Origin: Vibrio artabrorum
GTDB taxonomy: Bacteria > Pseudomonadota > Gammaproteobacteria > Enterobacterales > Vibrionaceae
Length of the DNA stretch: 64,000 nucleotides
Reading direction: 5' to 3'
NCBI RefSeq assembly: GCF_024347295.1
Contig: NZ_AP025458.1
Span: 744,001 to 808,000 of the forward strand
Position numbers and translations under genes: made by a program. Positions 36,717 to 45,731 of the stretch are shown here, in pieces. The first letter of the stretch is position 1. Each line of letters begins with the position of its first letter. The notes beneath the pieces are model-generated. The model did no database searches. It was not told the DNA's origin and saw only the letters and a program-made list of their open reading frames with translations.

Positions 36717-37775
36717 ATGACAACGAAAATCATTCATGTAGATCTTGATTGCTATTATGCAGCAGTAGAGGCGAGAGACAATCCCTCTCTACGAGGTATA
36801 CCACTCGCTATCGGCGGCTCTCAATATGGTCGAGGGGTACTTTCAACATGTAATTATGAAGCCAGAAAATTTGGAATTCGCTCCGCAATGCCGACGGGAC
36901 AAGCGCTTAAGTTATGCCCTAATTTAACGGTTGTTCCAGGTGACATGGAAAAATACAAATCGGTGTCTAAGCAAATACAGGCTATTTTTTTGCGTTATAC
37001 GGATGTAATTGAGCCTTTATCGTTAGATGAAGCCTACTTAGATGTGACGGGTTCCCCTTACTTCAATGGGTCTGCAACCTTAATTGCGCAAGATATAAGG
37101 AAGACGATTGAGACGGAGTTACAGTTGACGGCTAGTGCTGGGGTTGCTCCGATTAAATTTGTCGCGAAAATCGCCTCTGACATTAACAAGCCGAATGGTA
37201 TTTGTGTGATTCCCCCGGATCAAATAGAGAGCTTTGTTGAGGAGCTTTCGTTAGGTAAGATCCCCGGCGTTGGGAAAGTAACGCTGGAAAAACTTAATAA
37301 GTTAGGCCTTTATAAAGGGAGGGATGTAAAAGCGTACGAGCAGAGCTTGTTACTCAAGCAGTTTGGTAAGTTTGGCCAATCTTTATGGGAAAAGTGTCAC
37401 GGGATTGATAACAGAGAAATAGAAACATCAAGAGTGCGGAAGTCTGTTGGGGTTGAAAAAACATTCAATACGGACATTTTTACTCAACAAGAGTGTCATA
37501 GTGCTATCGAGCGTTTATACCCATCTTTATTAAGCCGGCTTGAAAAGGCATCCCCAGAGAAAAAGATCATAAAACAAGGAATGAAATTAAAGTTTGATGA
37601 TTTTAAACAAACCACCGTCGAGCATAAAAAAAACACTTTAGATAAAGTGTTTTTCAATGAATTGTTGGAAGAGGCATTAAAACGACAGAAAGGCCGAGGG
37701 ATTCGTCTCATCGGATTGAGCGTGGGGTTAGACACGGAACAAAAAAACAAAGAGCAAATGAGTTTTGATTGGTAG
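36717..37775 (+). CDS. dinB: DNA polymerase IV (DinB), Y-family translesion polymerase
   Basis: The 352-residue protein contains the Y-family catalytic carboxylates in IIHVDLDCYYAAVEAR (residues 4-19) and SLDEAYLDVTGSP (about residue 102), the helix-hairpin-helix GKIPGVGKVTLEKL, and a C-terminal stretch ending QMSFDW, which resembles the QMSFxW-like clamp-binding tail of Pol IV. It performs error-prone bypass synthesis. A LexA box covers its promoter. It converges with the RecQ-family gene, whose stop is only eight bases away, so the two transcripts probably overlap. Confidence 0.95.
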   Translation: MTTKIIHVDLDCYYAAVEARDNPSLRGIPLAIGGSQYGRGVLSTCNYEARKFGIRSAMPTGQALKLCPNLTVVPGDMEKYKSVSKQIQAIFLRYTDVIEPLSLDEAYLDVTGSPYFNGSATLIAQDIRKTIETELQLTASAGVAPIKFVAKIASDINKPNGICVIPPDQIESFVEELSLGKIPGVGKVTLEKLNKLGLYKGRDVKAYEQSLLLKQFGKFGQSLWEKCHGIDNREIETSRVRKSVGVEKTFNTDIFTQQECHSAIERLYPSLLSRLEKASPEKKIIKQGMKLKFDDFKQTTVEHKKNTLDKVFFNELLEEALKRQKGRGIRLIGLSVGLDTEQKNKEQMSFDW

Positions 37776-37783
37776 AGGGAGCC

Positions 37784-39718
37784 TTATCTTGGTAGACGTT
37801 TCACTAATGCTAGAGTGTCACTGAATGGCTGCTGTTCGAGCTTTCCGTAACCGACCATTTTGCTGGCTTTTAGTTTTGTTGAAAGCGGAGTGGCTATCCC
37901 ACATAAAAAGCGAGTAATAGCTTCATCGGTAATCAACGGTTGGCTCTTTGCTGCAAATTCATGAATCCACGCCAGCACGGTTTTATCATCTACGGGTTCA
38001 ATATCGACGGTAGGTAATATCGCAATTTCTCCTCGACATACCGAGCAATGACCACAGTTTTTTGGGGCTTGGTCATCGGCAAAATAGCTCGCAAGGCGTG
38101 AGCTTAGGCAAGTATCCGCCTCAAAGAAATTCAGCATTTGGTTAAGGCGGTTTATCTCACTGTGCTCTTTTGCTTTAAATAACTCAGTAAGGCGCTCTGA
38201 CAGTTGCATCATATCTTCAGAAGTATTGTGGATCGCGTAGACATCGGTGATCTGCTTGCTCTCCAGTTCAATCCAACCTTGTTCATTGAAGTAGTCGATA
38301 GCCGCAATCACACGCTGACGATCGGCTTGGAAGTGCGTCCAAAGCGCATCAAAATCGACTTGGCACCACACTCTTGCTTGCGGAGAGCATTGGAAAATCG
38401 CTTCGACAAATTGACGACGCTCACTTTGAAATTGCTCTGTGATCTGCTGTTTCGGGCGAATGAACTTAAATTTGTAGTCTGCGAAGTAGCTGTACTTCGG
38501 CTCGATCACGCCTTCAATTTCCAGATACACCAGTAGTGTTTTTAGCGGTAATTGACGAATGTTGGATTCACGTGACAGCTGGTTAAGCATGATCTCCCAT
38601 TGATTCGAGCCAGAAGCGCGAATGTTTTGATTTTCGTAGATCTCTTTTAATACCGCTTGGATCGATATATTGTCTGGCGTATCACCAAAAACGAAGTTCT
38701 CGAGTGTGCTTAAACCATGTTTGTTAGCGAGTAAAATACATTCAGACGCTTGCCCATCTCGACCTGCTCGCCCAATTTCTTGCGAGTAGTTCTCTATCGA
38801 TTTTGGTAAGTCAAAGTGAATAACTCTACGAATATTGGATTTGTCGACCCCCATACCAAACGCAATCGTGGCGACAATACAATTGACATCATCGGTCATA
38901 AATTGGTGTTGAATGGCATCTCTATTTTCTGGCTTAAGACCCGCATGATAAGCCACAGCATTAACGCCAGCATTACGAAGTTGTTGAGCGACCATCTCTG
39001 CCGTTTGTTGAAGGGTGACATAAACAATAGTCGGAGCGAGAGAAGCTTGGTTAACCACATTGCACAAGGTTTCTAGCTTGCTGGTTTGTTCACAAGGTTG
39101 AATCGACAGGTCGAGGTTTTGACGATAGAAACCCGTCACCACAACGCGCTCTTCATCAATTTCAAACTTTGACTTCATGTCTTGGATAACCGAGGTGGTT
39201 GCGGTGGCTGTCAGTAGCAGAACCTGAGGAATATTGAGCTGTTTTTGGTACTGAGGAAGCTTCAGGTAATCGGGTCTGAAGTTGTGTCCCCACTCTGAAA
39301 TACAGTGCGCTTCATCGACCACAAGCAGTGAGATCGGCACTTGGGAGATAAACTGACGAAAGCGTTCGTTCTTCAAACGTTCAACGGAAATCATTAGGAT
39401 CTTGGTGTCGCCGTTACGTACAGACTGCATTACCTGTTGAGTGGTTTGTCTATCTTGGCTTGATTCGATGGCGGCAGCACTGATGCCTTTACTGTGCAAG
39501 AAGCTAAGTTGGTCTTTCATTAATGCCAACAGGGGCGATATCACCAAGGTTAAGTGTGGTAACTCTAAGGCGGGTAATTGATAGCAAAGCGATTTACCTG
39601 AGCCCGTCGGGAATATCGCTGCAGTGGAGTGCCCCGATAGAACATTATCAATGACTTGCTTTTGCCCATGACGTAGTGAATCGAATCCGAATACTTGTTT
39701 TAGCTTCTGCTCAATCAT
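37784..39718 (-). CDS. RecQ-family ATP-dependent DNA helicase
   Basis: The 644-residue protein has the RecQ helicase core: FPTGSGKSLCYQLPAL (Walker A), VVDEAHCISEWGHNFRPDY (DEAH box plus RecQ loop), and SQEIGRAGRDGQASE (motif VI). A zinc-binding region with CGHCSVC follows (about residue 555). I do not see a clear C-terminal HRDC domain, and the N-terminus differs from housekeeping RecQ, so it is likely a second RecQ-like protein of vibrios rather than recQ itself. It unwinds DNA 3'-5'; the exact role is inferred. It is tail-to-tail with dinB. Confidence 0.88.
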   Translation of the reverse strand: MIEQKLKQVFGFDSLRHGQKQVIDNVLSGHSTAAIFPTGSGKSLCYQLPALELPHLTLVISPLLALMKDQLSFLHSKGISAAAIESSQDRQTTQQVMQSVRNGDTKILMISVERLKNERFRQFISQVPISLLVVDEAHCISEWGHNFRPDYLKLPQYQKQLNIPQVLLLTATATTSVIQDMKSKFEIDEERVVVTGFYRQNLDLSIQPCEQTSKLETLCNVVNQASLAPTIVYVTLQQTAEMVAQQLRNAGVNAVAYHAGLKPENRDAIQHQFMTDDVNCIVATIAFGMGVDKSNIRRVIHFDLPKSIENYSQEIGRAGRDGQASECILLANKHGLSTLENFVFGDTPDNISIQAVLKEIYENQNIRASGSNQWEIMLNQLSRESNIRQLPLKTLLVYLEIEGVIEPKYSYFADYKFKFIRPKQQITEQFQSERRQFVEAIFQCSPQARVWCQVDFDALWTHFQADRQRVIAAIDYFNEQGWIELESKQITDVYAIHNTSEDMMQLSERLTELFKAKEHSEINRLNQMLNFFEADTCLSSRLASYFADDQAPKNCGHCSVCRGEIAILPTVDIEPVDDKTVLAWIHEFAAKSQPLITDEAITRFLCGIATPLSTKLKASKMVGYGKLEQQPFSDTLALVKRLPR

Positions 39719-39863
39719 TTATGCTCTACCTGAATTATGAAGTATCGTTTGGGTGCTAAAGCGGGTGCTTATCTAAGATAGCATCACTTAACGGATCAAA
39801 TGCCTTGCACCTGATTGTACCTAATTCTATTCTGTAGCTCCTATAGAAAAGCACGCCAAAAGT

Positions 39864-40337
39864 ATGATTAAGTCTGAGCTTCGCCAAATAATTTTAGAGC
39901 AACTCGAATCCCGATTACGTATCGCACAATCTGCGACTCAACGCGCGATTGATGCGGCGACCGATGAAGAGACTGTGCCTGAGCATAAGTACGATACATT
40001 GGCACTAGAAGCGTCGTATCTTGCACATGGTCAAGCGATGAGAGTGCAAGAGTGTGAAGAGGATATTCAGTGTTATCGTCACTTAGTGCTGCGTGATAGT
40101 GAAAAGGTTACAGTGAGCAGTTATGTCGTGGTCATTGACGAACATGATCAATATAAACACTTTTTTATGGGACCAAGAGTCGGAGGACTTTCTGTTGTGT
40201 GGAATCATCATGACGTTGTTATCGTAACGGCAAATGCCCCATTTGGTCAGGCTCTAATGGGAAAAAGCGTTGGTGACGAGGTTGAATTTATGGTCGCTGA
40301 AAAACAGTTTTACTATGAAGTGATATCTGTCGAGTGA
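39864..40337 (+). CDS. GreA/GreB-family elongation factor-like protein
   Basis: This 157-residue protein has the Gre plan: an N-terminal coiled coil (residues about 1-75, ending in EASYLAHGQAMRVQECEEDI) and a C-terminal FKBP-like domain (GPRVGGLSVVW, then ANAPFGQALMGKSVGDEVEF, the classic region of Gre C-terminal domains). GreA/GreB enter the RNA polymerase secondary channel and trigger transcript cleavage through an acidic tip (DLKENAEY in GreA). Here the tip region reads DEETVPEHKYDT, so cleavage may be altered. It appears to be a paralog; the housekeeping greA is expected elsewhere. Confidence 0.8.
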   Translation: MIKSELRQIILEQLESRLRIAQSATQRAIDAATDEETVPEHKYDTLALEASYLAHGQAMRVQECEEDIQCYRHLVLRDSEKVTVSSYVVVIDEHDQYKHFFMGPRVGGLSVVWNHHDVVIVTANAPFGQALMGKSVGDEVEFMVAEKQFYYEVISVE

Positions 40338-40417
40338 TCTTGAGATATTAGACGTTTCTCTGACAAAGAGCGATGAACCAAGGGTATAGTAATTCGTCAG
40401 ATTGATGAGAGAATGTT

Positions 40418-41194
40418 ATGAAAAGCAATGTATTTATGAAAAACAGTGTATTAATCGCATCGTTAACAGCAGCCATCGCTGTTGTGAGTCTGCCTACTTA
40501 TGCGGCGCAATGTCGAATTGATTTAAAAAATGAATTACACATCGATGACAATAAAGTCGAAATTCATCAGGTCAATGGTGATACCGCCATTTTTGATGGT
40601 AATAATGACTTGTATATTCATGGCGAAAAGGTTGAGCTTGACGCTAACCAACAAGCCGCTATCGAAAAGTACCGCGAGACCATGAGTGAATACCTACCTC
40701 GAGCCAAAAAAATGGCTAACGATAGCCTAGCATTAGCCGATGACGTTATTGATGAGATTGCCGCCGGTTTAGATGCCCCAGAATCGTTTGATAACGTAAA
40801 AGAATCAATGAAAACGTATATGACTGAACTCGAAGCCCGTTATTACAAAGGTGGCGAGTTAGTGCTGCCTGCCGATAGTTTTGACTCGATGGCGAGTGGT
40901 TGGTCTGAAGATTTTAAAAAGGCTAAGGAGATCTTTAATCGCGAGTTTATCGCCAGTGCTTTTAATGTGATGTCAGAAAAGATGAAGCAAGAGGGCGGGC
41001 TAAACTTTTCTGAACTGGCGGACAAAATGGCTGAATTAAAGCTAAAAGTTCAAGAGCGAATGAAAGAACACTCTCAACAAGTCGAAGAGGAAGCGAATGA
41101 TTTCTGTGATTCTCTGGATGAGATGGCAGAGCAAGAGCAAGAGTTACATAAGATCGTTCCGAATCTAAAAGACTACCAAGTATTCACGATCTAA
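40418..41194 (+). CDS. yggN: YggN-family (DUF2884) secreted protein
   Basis: This 258-residue protein has a signal peptide (hydrophobic core VLIASLTAAIAVVSLPTYA) and then a periplasmic, mostly helical domain beginning AQCRIDLKNELHIDDNKVEI. The pattern fits the DUF2884/YggN family of unknown function. Long, charged helices (about residues 195-240) are rich in Glu, Lys and Met. A second in-frame ATG six codons later may be the real start. It stands alone, with a strong terminator after it. Confidence 0.85.
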   Translation: MKSNVFMKNSVLIASLTAAIAVVSLPTYAAQCRIDLKNELHIDDNKVEIHQVNGDTAIFDGNNDLYIHGEKVELDANQQAAIEKYRETMSEYLPRAKKMANDSLALADDVIDEIAAGLDAPESFDNVKESMKTYMTELEARYYKGGELVLPADSFDSMASGWSEDFKKAKEIFNREFIASAFNVMSEKMKQEGGLNFSELADKMAELKLKVQERMKEHSQQVEEEANDFCDSLDEMAEQEQELHKIVPNLKDYQVFTI

Positions 41195-41214
41195 TTTGAG
41201 TTTTGTTATGAATG

Positions 41215-41253
41215 AAAAAGGCGCTCAACCAATGGGGAGAGCGCCTTTTTTCA
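41215..41253. terminator. bidirectional terminator between yggN and lipA
   Basis: AAAAAGGCGCTC (41215-41226) and GAGCGCCTTTTTT (from 41239) form a strong stem with T-runs on both exits, between converging genes. Confidence 0.93.
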
Positions 41254-41277
41254 TTTAGAATGAGCGTTAGATATCGA

Positions 41278-42243
41278 TTACTTGATTTCCATACCTTGAG
41301 CTTGTAGGTCTGCGTGGTAAGACGAACGTACAAACGGCCCACACGCTGCGTGAGTAAAGCCTAGCTCTAATGCTATCTCTTTTAGCTCATCAAACTCTGA
41401 AGGCGGTACATAGCGTTCTACGGGCAAGTGGTGGCGGCTTGGTGCTAGGTATTGGCCTAGTGTCAGCATGGTTACGCCATGTTCGCGAAGGTCTTTGAGT
41501 ACTTGGATGATCTCTTCTTTGGTCTCACCAAGCCCCATCATTACCCCTGATTTTGTAGGAATATCAGGATGCTGCTCTTTGAATTTCTTCAGTAGATTCA
41601 GTGACCACTTGTAGTTCGCACCTGGACGCGCTTTACGGTATAGACGTGGCGCTGTCTCTAGGTTGTGGTTGAAAACATCGGGTGGGTTGTCTTTCAGTAG
41701 TTCAAGAGCCACGTCCATACGACCACGGAAGTCTGGCACTAATGTTTCGATGCGAATATTTGGGTTTAGTTCGCGAATCTCACGATTACAGTCAGCGAAA
41801 TGTTGCGCACCACCATCACGTAAGTCATCACGATCAACGGAAGTGATGACGACGTACTTCAGTTTCATGTCTTGAATTGTCTTAGCCAGTTTCTTCGGCT
41901 CTTCGGCTTCAGGAGCAACAGGGCGACCATGAGCGACATCACAGAACGGGCAGCGACGAGTACAGATAGCGCCAAGAATCATAAACGTTGCCGTACCGTG
42001 GTTGAAACACTCGGCTAGGTTAGGACAAGACGCTTCTTCACATACGGAGTGCAGGTTATTTTTGCGCATTGCTGATTTGATTTCTTGGATACGATGGCTG
42101 TCTGAAGGAAGTTTAATCTTCATCCATTCCGGCTTACGTAGTACTTCTTTCTGTTCAGCAGGCATATTCTTTACGGGAATTAATGCCATTTTGTCAGCGT
42201 CACGATATTTAACGCCTTTTTCCATTTGGATTGGTTTGCTCAT
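41278..42243 (-). CDS. lipA: lipoyl synthase LipA (radical SAM)
   Basis: LipA inserts two sulfurs into octanoyl chains on lipoyl domains. The 321-residue protein carries both iron-sulfur motifs: the auxiliary cluster in [14 protein letters not shown] and the radical SAM cluster in [10 protein letters not shown]. The C-terminal serine-containing [11 protein letters not shown] matches the conserved R-S-S-Y of lipoyl synthases. It follows lipB by four bases, so the pair works in one pathway and probably one transcript. Confidence 0.97.
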   Translation of the reverse strand: MSKPIQMEKGVKYRDADKMALIPVKNMPAEQKEVLRKPEWMKIKLPSDSHRIQEIKSAMRKNNLHSVCEEASCPNLAECFNHGTATFMILGAICTRRCPFCDVAHGRPVAPEAEEPKKLAKTIQDMKLKYVVITSVDRDDLRDGGAQHFADCNREIRELNPNIRIETLVPDFRGRMDVALELLKDNPPDVFNHNLETAPRLYRKARPGANYKWSLNLLKKFKEQHPDIPTKSGVMMGLGETKEEIIQVLKDLREHGVTMLTLGQYLAPSRHHLPVERYVPPSEFDELKEIALELGFTHAACGPFVRSSYHADLQAQGMEIK

Positions 42244-42247
42244 GATT

Positions 42248-42907
42248 TTATGCTTCTGCTGTAATGTTACTGGTGGCTTGAATGTCTACTTGGTCATAGC
42301 CGAGTAGCTCTACGAGCTCTTGTATTAACTGTTGCTCAACGTTTTCTAGTTCACTTGGTCCGCCGAGTTGGCTTACCTGTGCCATTTCCATACCTTGATA
42401 ACCACATGGGTTAATACGTAGGAATGGAGACAGGTCCATATCGACGTTGAGTGCTAGCCCATGGAACGAGCAGCCACGTCGAATACGTAATCCGAGTGAA
42501 CAGATTTTCTTGCCATCGACATACACACCCGGAGCGTCAGGTCGGGCTGTAGAATCTATATTGTAAGCGTTCAGAGTATTGATTACGAGATTCTCAATAT
42601 GAGTCACTAAATCACGCACTCCGAATTTTTTGCGGCGGATGTTAATCAGAAAGTAAGCCACTAATTGGCCAGGGCCATGGTAAGTCACTTGGCCACCGCG
42701 ATCGCTTTGAATGACAGGGATATCACCGGCGTTGAGTATGTGCTCAGCTTTGCCTGCTTGTCCTTGAGTAAAGACAGGGTTGTGTTCAACCAACCAAACT
42801 TGGTCTACATCTTCATCCGTGCGTTCGTCTGTGAACCTATGCATGGCTTTCCATACTGGTTCGTAATCCTGACGGCCTAATTTTTTTACGATTAGCTTAT
42901 TTTGCAA
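42248..42907 (-). CDS. lipB: octanoyltransferase LipB
   Basis: LipB moves octanoyl from acyl carrier protein to lipoyl domains, the step before LipA. The 219-residue protein has the [14 protein letters not shown] motif, [19 protein letters not shown] with the conserved lysine-equivalent region, and NPCGYQGM with the catalytic cysteine. The start is TTG at 42907: a GGGAG ribosome site lies seven bases upstream and the alignment with E. coli LipB begins here. It lies about 195 bases downstream of ybeD. Confidence 0.95.
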   Translation of the reverse strand: MQNKLIVKKLGRQDYEPVWKAMHRFTDERTDEDVDQVWLVEHNPVFTQGQAGKAEHILNAGDIPVIQSDRGGQVTYHGPGQLVAYFLINIRRKKFGVRDLVTHIENLVINTLNAYNIDSTARPDAPGVYVDGKKICSLGLRIRRGCSFHGLALNVDMDLSPFLRINPCGYQGMEMAQVSQLGGPSELENVEQQLIQELVELLGYDQVDIQATSNITAEA

Positions 42908-43057
42908 AATTGCACTCCCTCAAGGATTAATAAAGTGAACGCATTATAAACGCGAAACTGGTTTCTAACTACAGACGGACTGCAAGGTTTTTCAACTTTC
43001 TTTGTATTTATTGAAAATTCAGTTGAATGAATTTGACGTCAATAGGGGGCTTTAAAC

Positions 43058-43086
43058 AAAAACAGCGGCAATAAGCCGCTGTTTTT
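43058..43086 (-). terminator. intrinsic terminator after ybeD
   Basis: AAAAACAGCGGC (43058-43069) pairs with GCCGCTGTTTTT (43075-43086) around a 5-base loop. Both exits are T-rich, so it can separate ybeD from lipB. Confidence 0.92.
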
Positions 43087-43102
43087 CATGTGTCATCGGA
43101 GA

Positions 43103-43378
43103 TTACAGTACCATACGAACGATTTCGATCTCACCGAGTTCTTTATACAGCGTTTCGACTTGCTCAATTGATGTCGCAGTAATATTGATAGAAACTGAGT
43201 GGTAGTTGCCTTTTGCACTCGGTTTTAGCGTTGGGCTGTAGTCACCAGGAGCATGACGCTGGATCACTTCTAGTACTAACTCAGTCAGCTCTGGTTTAGC
43301 GTAGCCCATTACTTTGTAAGTGAATGAACAAGGGAACTCTAAGAGGTCTTTTAGTTTTGCATCAGAATTGATGTTCAT
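43103..43378 (-). CDS. ybeD: YbeD-family (DUF493, UPF0250) protein
   Basis: The start at ATG 43378 has a GGAG ribosome site seven bases upstream; the frame is open to 43513 but that extension is not conserved-looking. The 91-residue protein ([23 protein letters not shown]) ends in IEIVRMVL. It has the ACT-like alpha/beta fold of the family, which was proposed to regulate lipoate metabolism because of its place next to lipB. The position between dacA and lipB is the same as in E. coli. Confidence 0.93.
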   Translation of the reverse strand: MNINSDAKLKDLLEFPCSFTYKVMGYAKPELTELVLEVIQRHAPGDYSPTLKPSAKGNYHSVSINITATSIEQVETLYKELGEIEIVRMVL

Positions 43379-43501
43379 GATTAGCTCCAAAAGGCTAGAC
43401 TCTCGCAAATTGGCGAAATGTCGATAAAAAGCGTGTTCGGTCAACAGACACGAGTAATAAGGCGGAATATTACGTGTAAATATCACCGAACTCAAGATCA
43501 A

Positions 43502-43526
43502 CAAAAGCCGCACATGGCGGCTTTTG
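43502..43526 (-). terminator. intrinsic terminator after dacA
   Basis: CAAAAGCCGC (43502-43511) pairs with GCGGCTTTTG (43517-43526) around a 5-base loop, T-rich on both exits. It lies between dacA and ybeD. Confidence 0.85.
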
Positions 43527-43613
43527 TTTAACTGAAGAGTAAATTATGAGCTTACTCATCCAGTTAGTTTTGCAATAAGCGAGTCTATTGCTTAGAACAA
43601 ACTTTTGACTTAT

Positions 43614-44795
43614 TTAGAATAAACCTTTGAACAGCAGTACTAGGTAGTCCCATAGGCGGCTAAATAGGCTACCTTGGTCTACATCTTCAAGTGCGAGCAG
43701 TGGGTATTCTGCAACGTCTTCACCATCTACTTGGTAGAACAGCTTACCGACAACATCGCCCTTACTGATTGGTGCTTCTAGCTCTTTATCAAGAACGAAG
43801 CTTGCTTTTAGGTTCTTGGCTTGGCCACGAGGTAGAGTCACGAACGTATCTTCATCCACACCTAAAGCAACCGTGTCTTGGCTACCCATCCAAATTTTCT
43901 CATCAACGAAAGTTTCACCCGCTTTATGTGGTGCAACTGTTTCGAAGAAACGGAAACCATAGCTCAGTAGCTTCTTGCTTTCTGTTTTACGAGCGTTAGC
44001 ACTTTTCGTGCCCATCACCACAGCAACTAGGCGCATTTTACCTTCTGTTGCTGAGCTTACTAGGTTAAATCCAGCATGGCTGGTATGGCCTGTCTTAATG
44101 CCATCCACGTTCATGCTTTTATCCCACAACAAACCATTTCGGTTGTATTGGGTAATACCGTTGTAAGTGAATTTTTTCTGTGAATAGATTCGATACTCGT
44201 CAGGGACGTCACGAATTAGGGCTTGACCCAGTAGCGCCATATCATAAGGCGTTGAGCGTAGGTTTGGGTTATCTAGACCATGAACATTTGCAAAGTGCGT
44301 GTTGTCCATACCGATAGAGCTTGCCCAAGCGTTCATTAGGTCAACGAACGCATCTTCAGAGCCTGCAATATGCTCAGCCATCGCCACACAGGCGTCGTTA
44401 CCTGATTGGATGATAATGCCTTGGTTCAACTCTTTAACTTTAACCGTTGTACCAACTTCGATGAACATCTTAGATGAGTCTGGGAAATTTTTAGCCCAAG
44501 CGTTTTCACTGATCACTACATCGTCGTCTGAGGTGATGTTGCCACGTTTTAGCTCTTGGCCAATGACGTAGCTTGTCATCATCTTGGTTAAACTTGCTGG
44601 AGAAAGTTGAGTGTTCATCTCTTTCTCTGCTAGTACTTTACCCGAATGGTAATCCATCAAAACAAAACCCTTAGCGGCGATTTGTGGTGCATCAGGTACA
44701 ACAATTGGAGCGGCGAATGACGATGTCGCTATCGTTGCTGAAAGTGCAACAGAAGTAGCAAAAATCGATTTAACAAGTTTATTAGATTTTTTCAT
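43614..44795 (-). CDS. dacA: D-alanyl-D-alanine carboxypeptidase DacA (PBP5/6-type)
   Basis: DacA removes the terminal D-Ala from peptidoglycan pentapeptides. The 393-residue precursor has a signal peptide (cleaved near SFAAP), the catalytic S68-L-T-K71 (SxxK), S131-G-N133 and K234-T-G236 motifs, and a C-terminal amphipathic anchor ending LFSRLWDYLVLLFKGLF that holds it to the inner membrane. Gene order rlpA-dacA-ybeD is as in E. coli. About 93 bases separate it from rlpA. Confidence 0.96.
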   Translation of the reverse strand: MKKSNKLVKSIFATSVALSATIATSSFAAPIVVPDAPQIAAKGFVLMDYHSGKVLAEKEMNTQLSPASLTKMMTSYVIGQELKRGNITSDDDVVISENAWAKNFPDSSKMFIEVGTTVKVKELNQGIIIQSGNDACVAMAEHIAGSEDAFVDLMNAWASSIGMDNTHFANVHGLDNPNLRSTPYDMALLGQALIRDVPDEYRIYSQKKFTYNGITQYNRNGLLWDKSMNVDGIKTGHTSHAGFNLVSSATEGKMRLVAVVMGTKSANARKTESKKLLSYGFRFFETVAPHKAGETFVDEKIWMGSQDTVALGVDEDTFVTLPRGQAKNLKASFVLDKELEAPISKGDVVGKLFYQVDGEDVAEYPLLALEDVDQGSLFSRLWDYLVLLFKGLF

Positions 44796-44888
44796 TTTGA
44801 ATGCAATTATTTGGTGAACTATTGGTATATTAACAGAATCACTCTGTCACACCAGAGCGTTGATTACCAGAAGTAACTTTTAAGTTAA

Positions 44889-45728
44889 TTAGCGATTTAG
44901 CGTCTGTTTTTTTATATAAGCTGACGGGTAACCCATTAACTTAACTTGTTTTAACTTCTCTTGAGTCAGAGCATAGTCATGAAATGGCCCAAGCATTAAT
45001 CGGTAGTTGTCGTCATTTGACTGCAAGAAGGTGGCTACTGCTAGTTTTTCACCGAGATCTTTGGCTAACTTCTCTGTTCTATCTTTATAAGAAGACGTGG
45101 CGACCTGAATAATAAATTGCGGTAAAGTGGCCTTTTTATTTACGTCGTTTGGCATCGCAACAGTGATGACCTCAATCTCGACATTTGCAGTGCCTGTTCT
45201 CAATACATCGAGTTTGTAAGCTGCCGCATAACTAAGATCAATGATTCGCCCTTCATGAAATGGGCCGCGGTCATTGATACGAACAATTGTCGTTTTGTTG
45301 TTATCGGTGTTGGTTACTTTTACATAGCTTGGAATAGGCAATGTTTTGTGTGCTGCCGACATGGAATACATGTCGTAGATCTCGCCATTTGAGGTTAAGT
45401 GGCCATGAAATTTTTTACCGTACCAGGATGCTTTGCCTCGCTCTTTAAACCCTTCCGCTTTTTTGACTATTTTATAGTCTTTACCCCGCAGAGTGTAATC
45501 ACTATTCCCCCCTAAACTGTATGGTTCATATTGAGGGTGAGCATCCTCTATGTGCTCCACTGAAATAGGAGAATCGGGCGCAATATCAGCGTCGATATCA
45601 TAGCGACCGCTGGGCTTATTTGAAGAACAACCATTGATGAAAATAGCAAGGCCAACAATAGAGACTATTTTTTTGATTGGCAGTGTATCAGCCAAGATGT
45701 TTTTTTTTGGAGACGTTAAAGTAGACAT
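44889..45728 (-). CDS. rlpA: septal ring lytic transglycosylase / lipoprotein RlpA
   Basis: The 279-residue protein has a lipoprotein signal with lipobox FINGC after a long, charged N-region, a double-psi beta-barrel domain (GKASWYGKKFHGHLTSNGE to INDRGPFHEGRIIDLS, holding the Asp and His of the lytic site), and a C-terminal SPOR domain (QFIIQVATSSYKDR to LMLGPFHDY) that binds denuded glycan. It lies three bases after rodA. The first codons include an A9 run that could slip; the start may therefore be uncertain. Confidence 0.93.
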   Translation of the reverse strand: MSTLTSPKKNILADTLPIKKIVSIVGLAIFINGCSSNKPSGRYDIDADIAPDSPISVEHIEDAHPQYEPYSLGGNSDYTLRGKDYKIVKKAEGFKERGKASWYGKKFHGHLTSNGEIYDMYSMSAAHKTLPIPSYVKVTNTDNNKTTIVRINDRGPFHEGRIIDLSYAAAYKLDVLRTGTANVEIEVITVAMPNDVNKKATLPQFIIQVATSSYKDRTEKLAKDLGEKLAVATFLQSNDDNYRLMLGPFHDYALTQEKLKQVKLMGYPSAYIKKQTLNR

Positions 45729-45731
45729 CGA

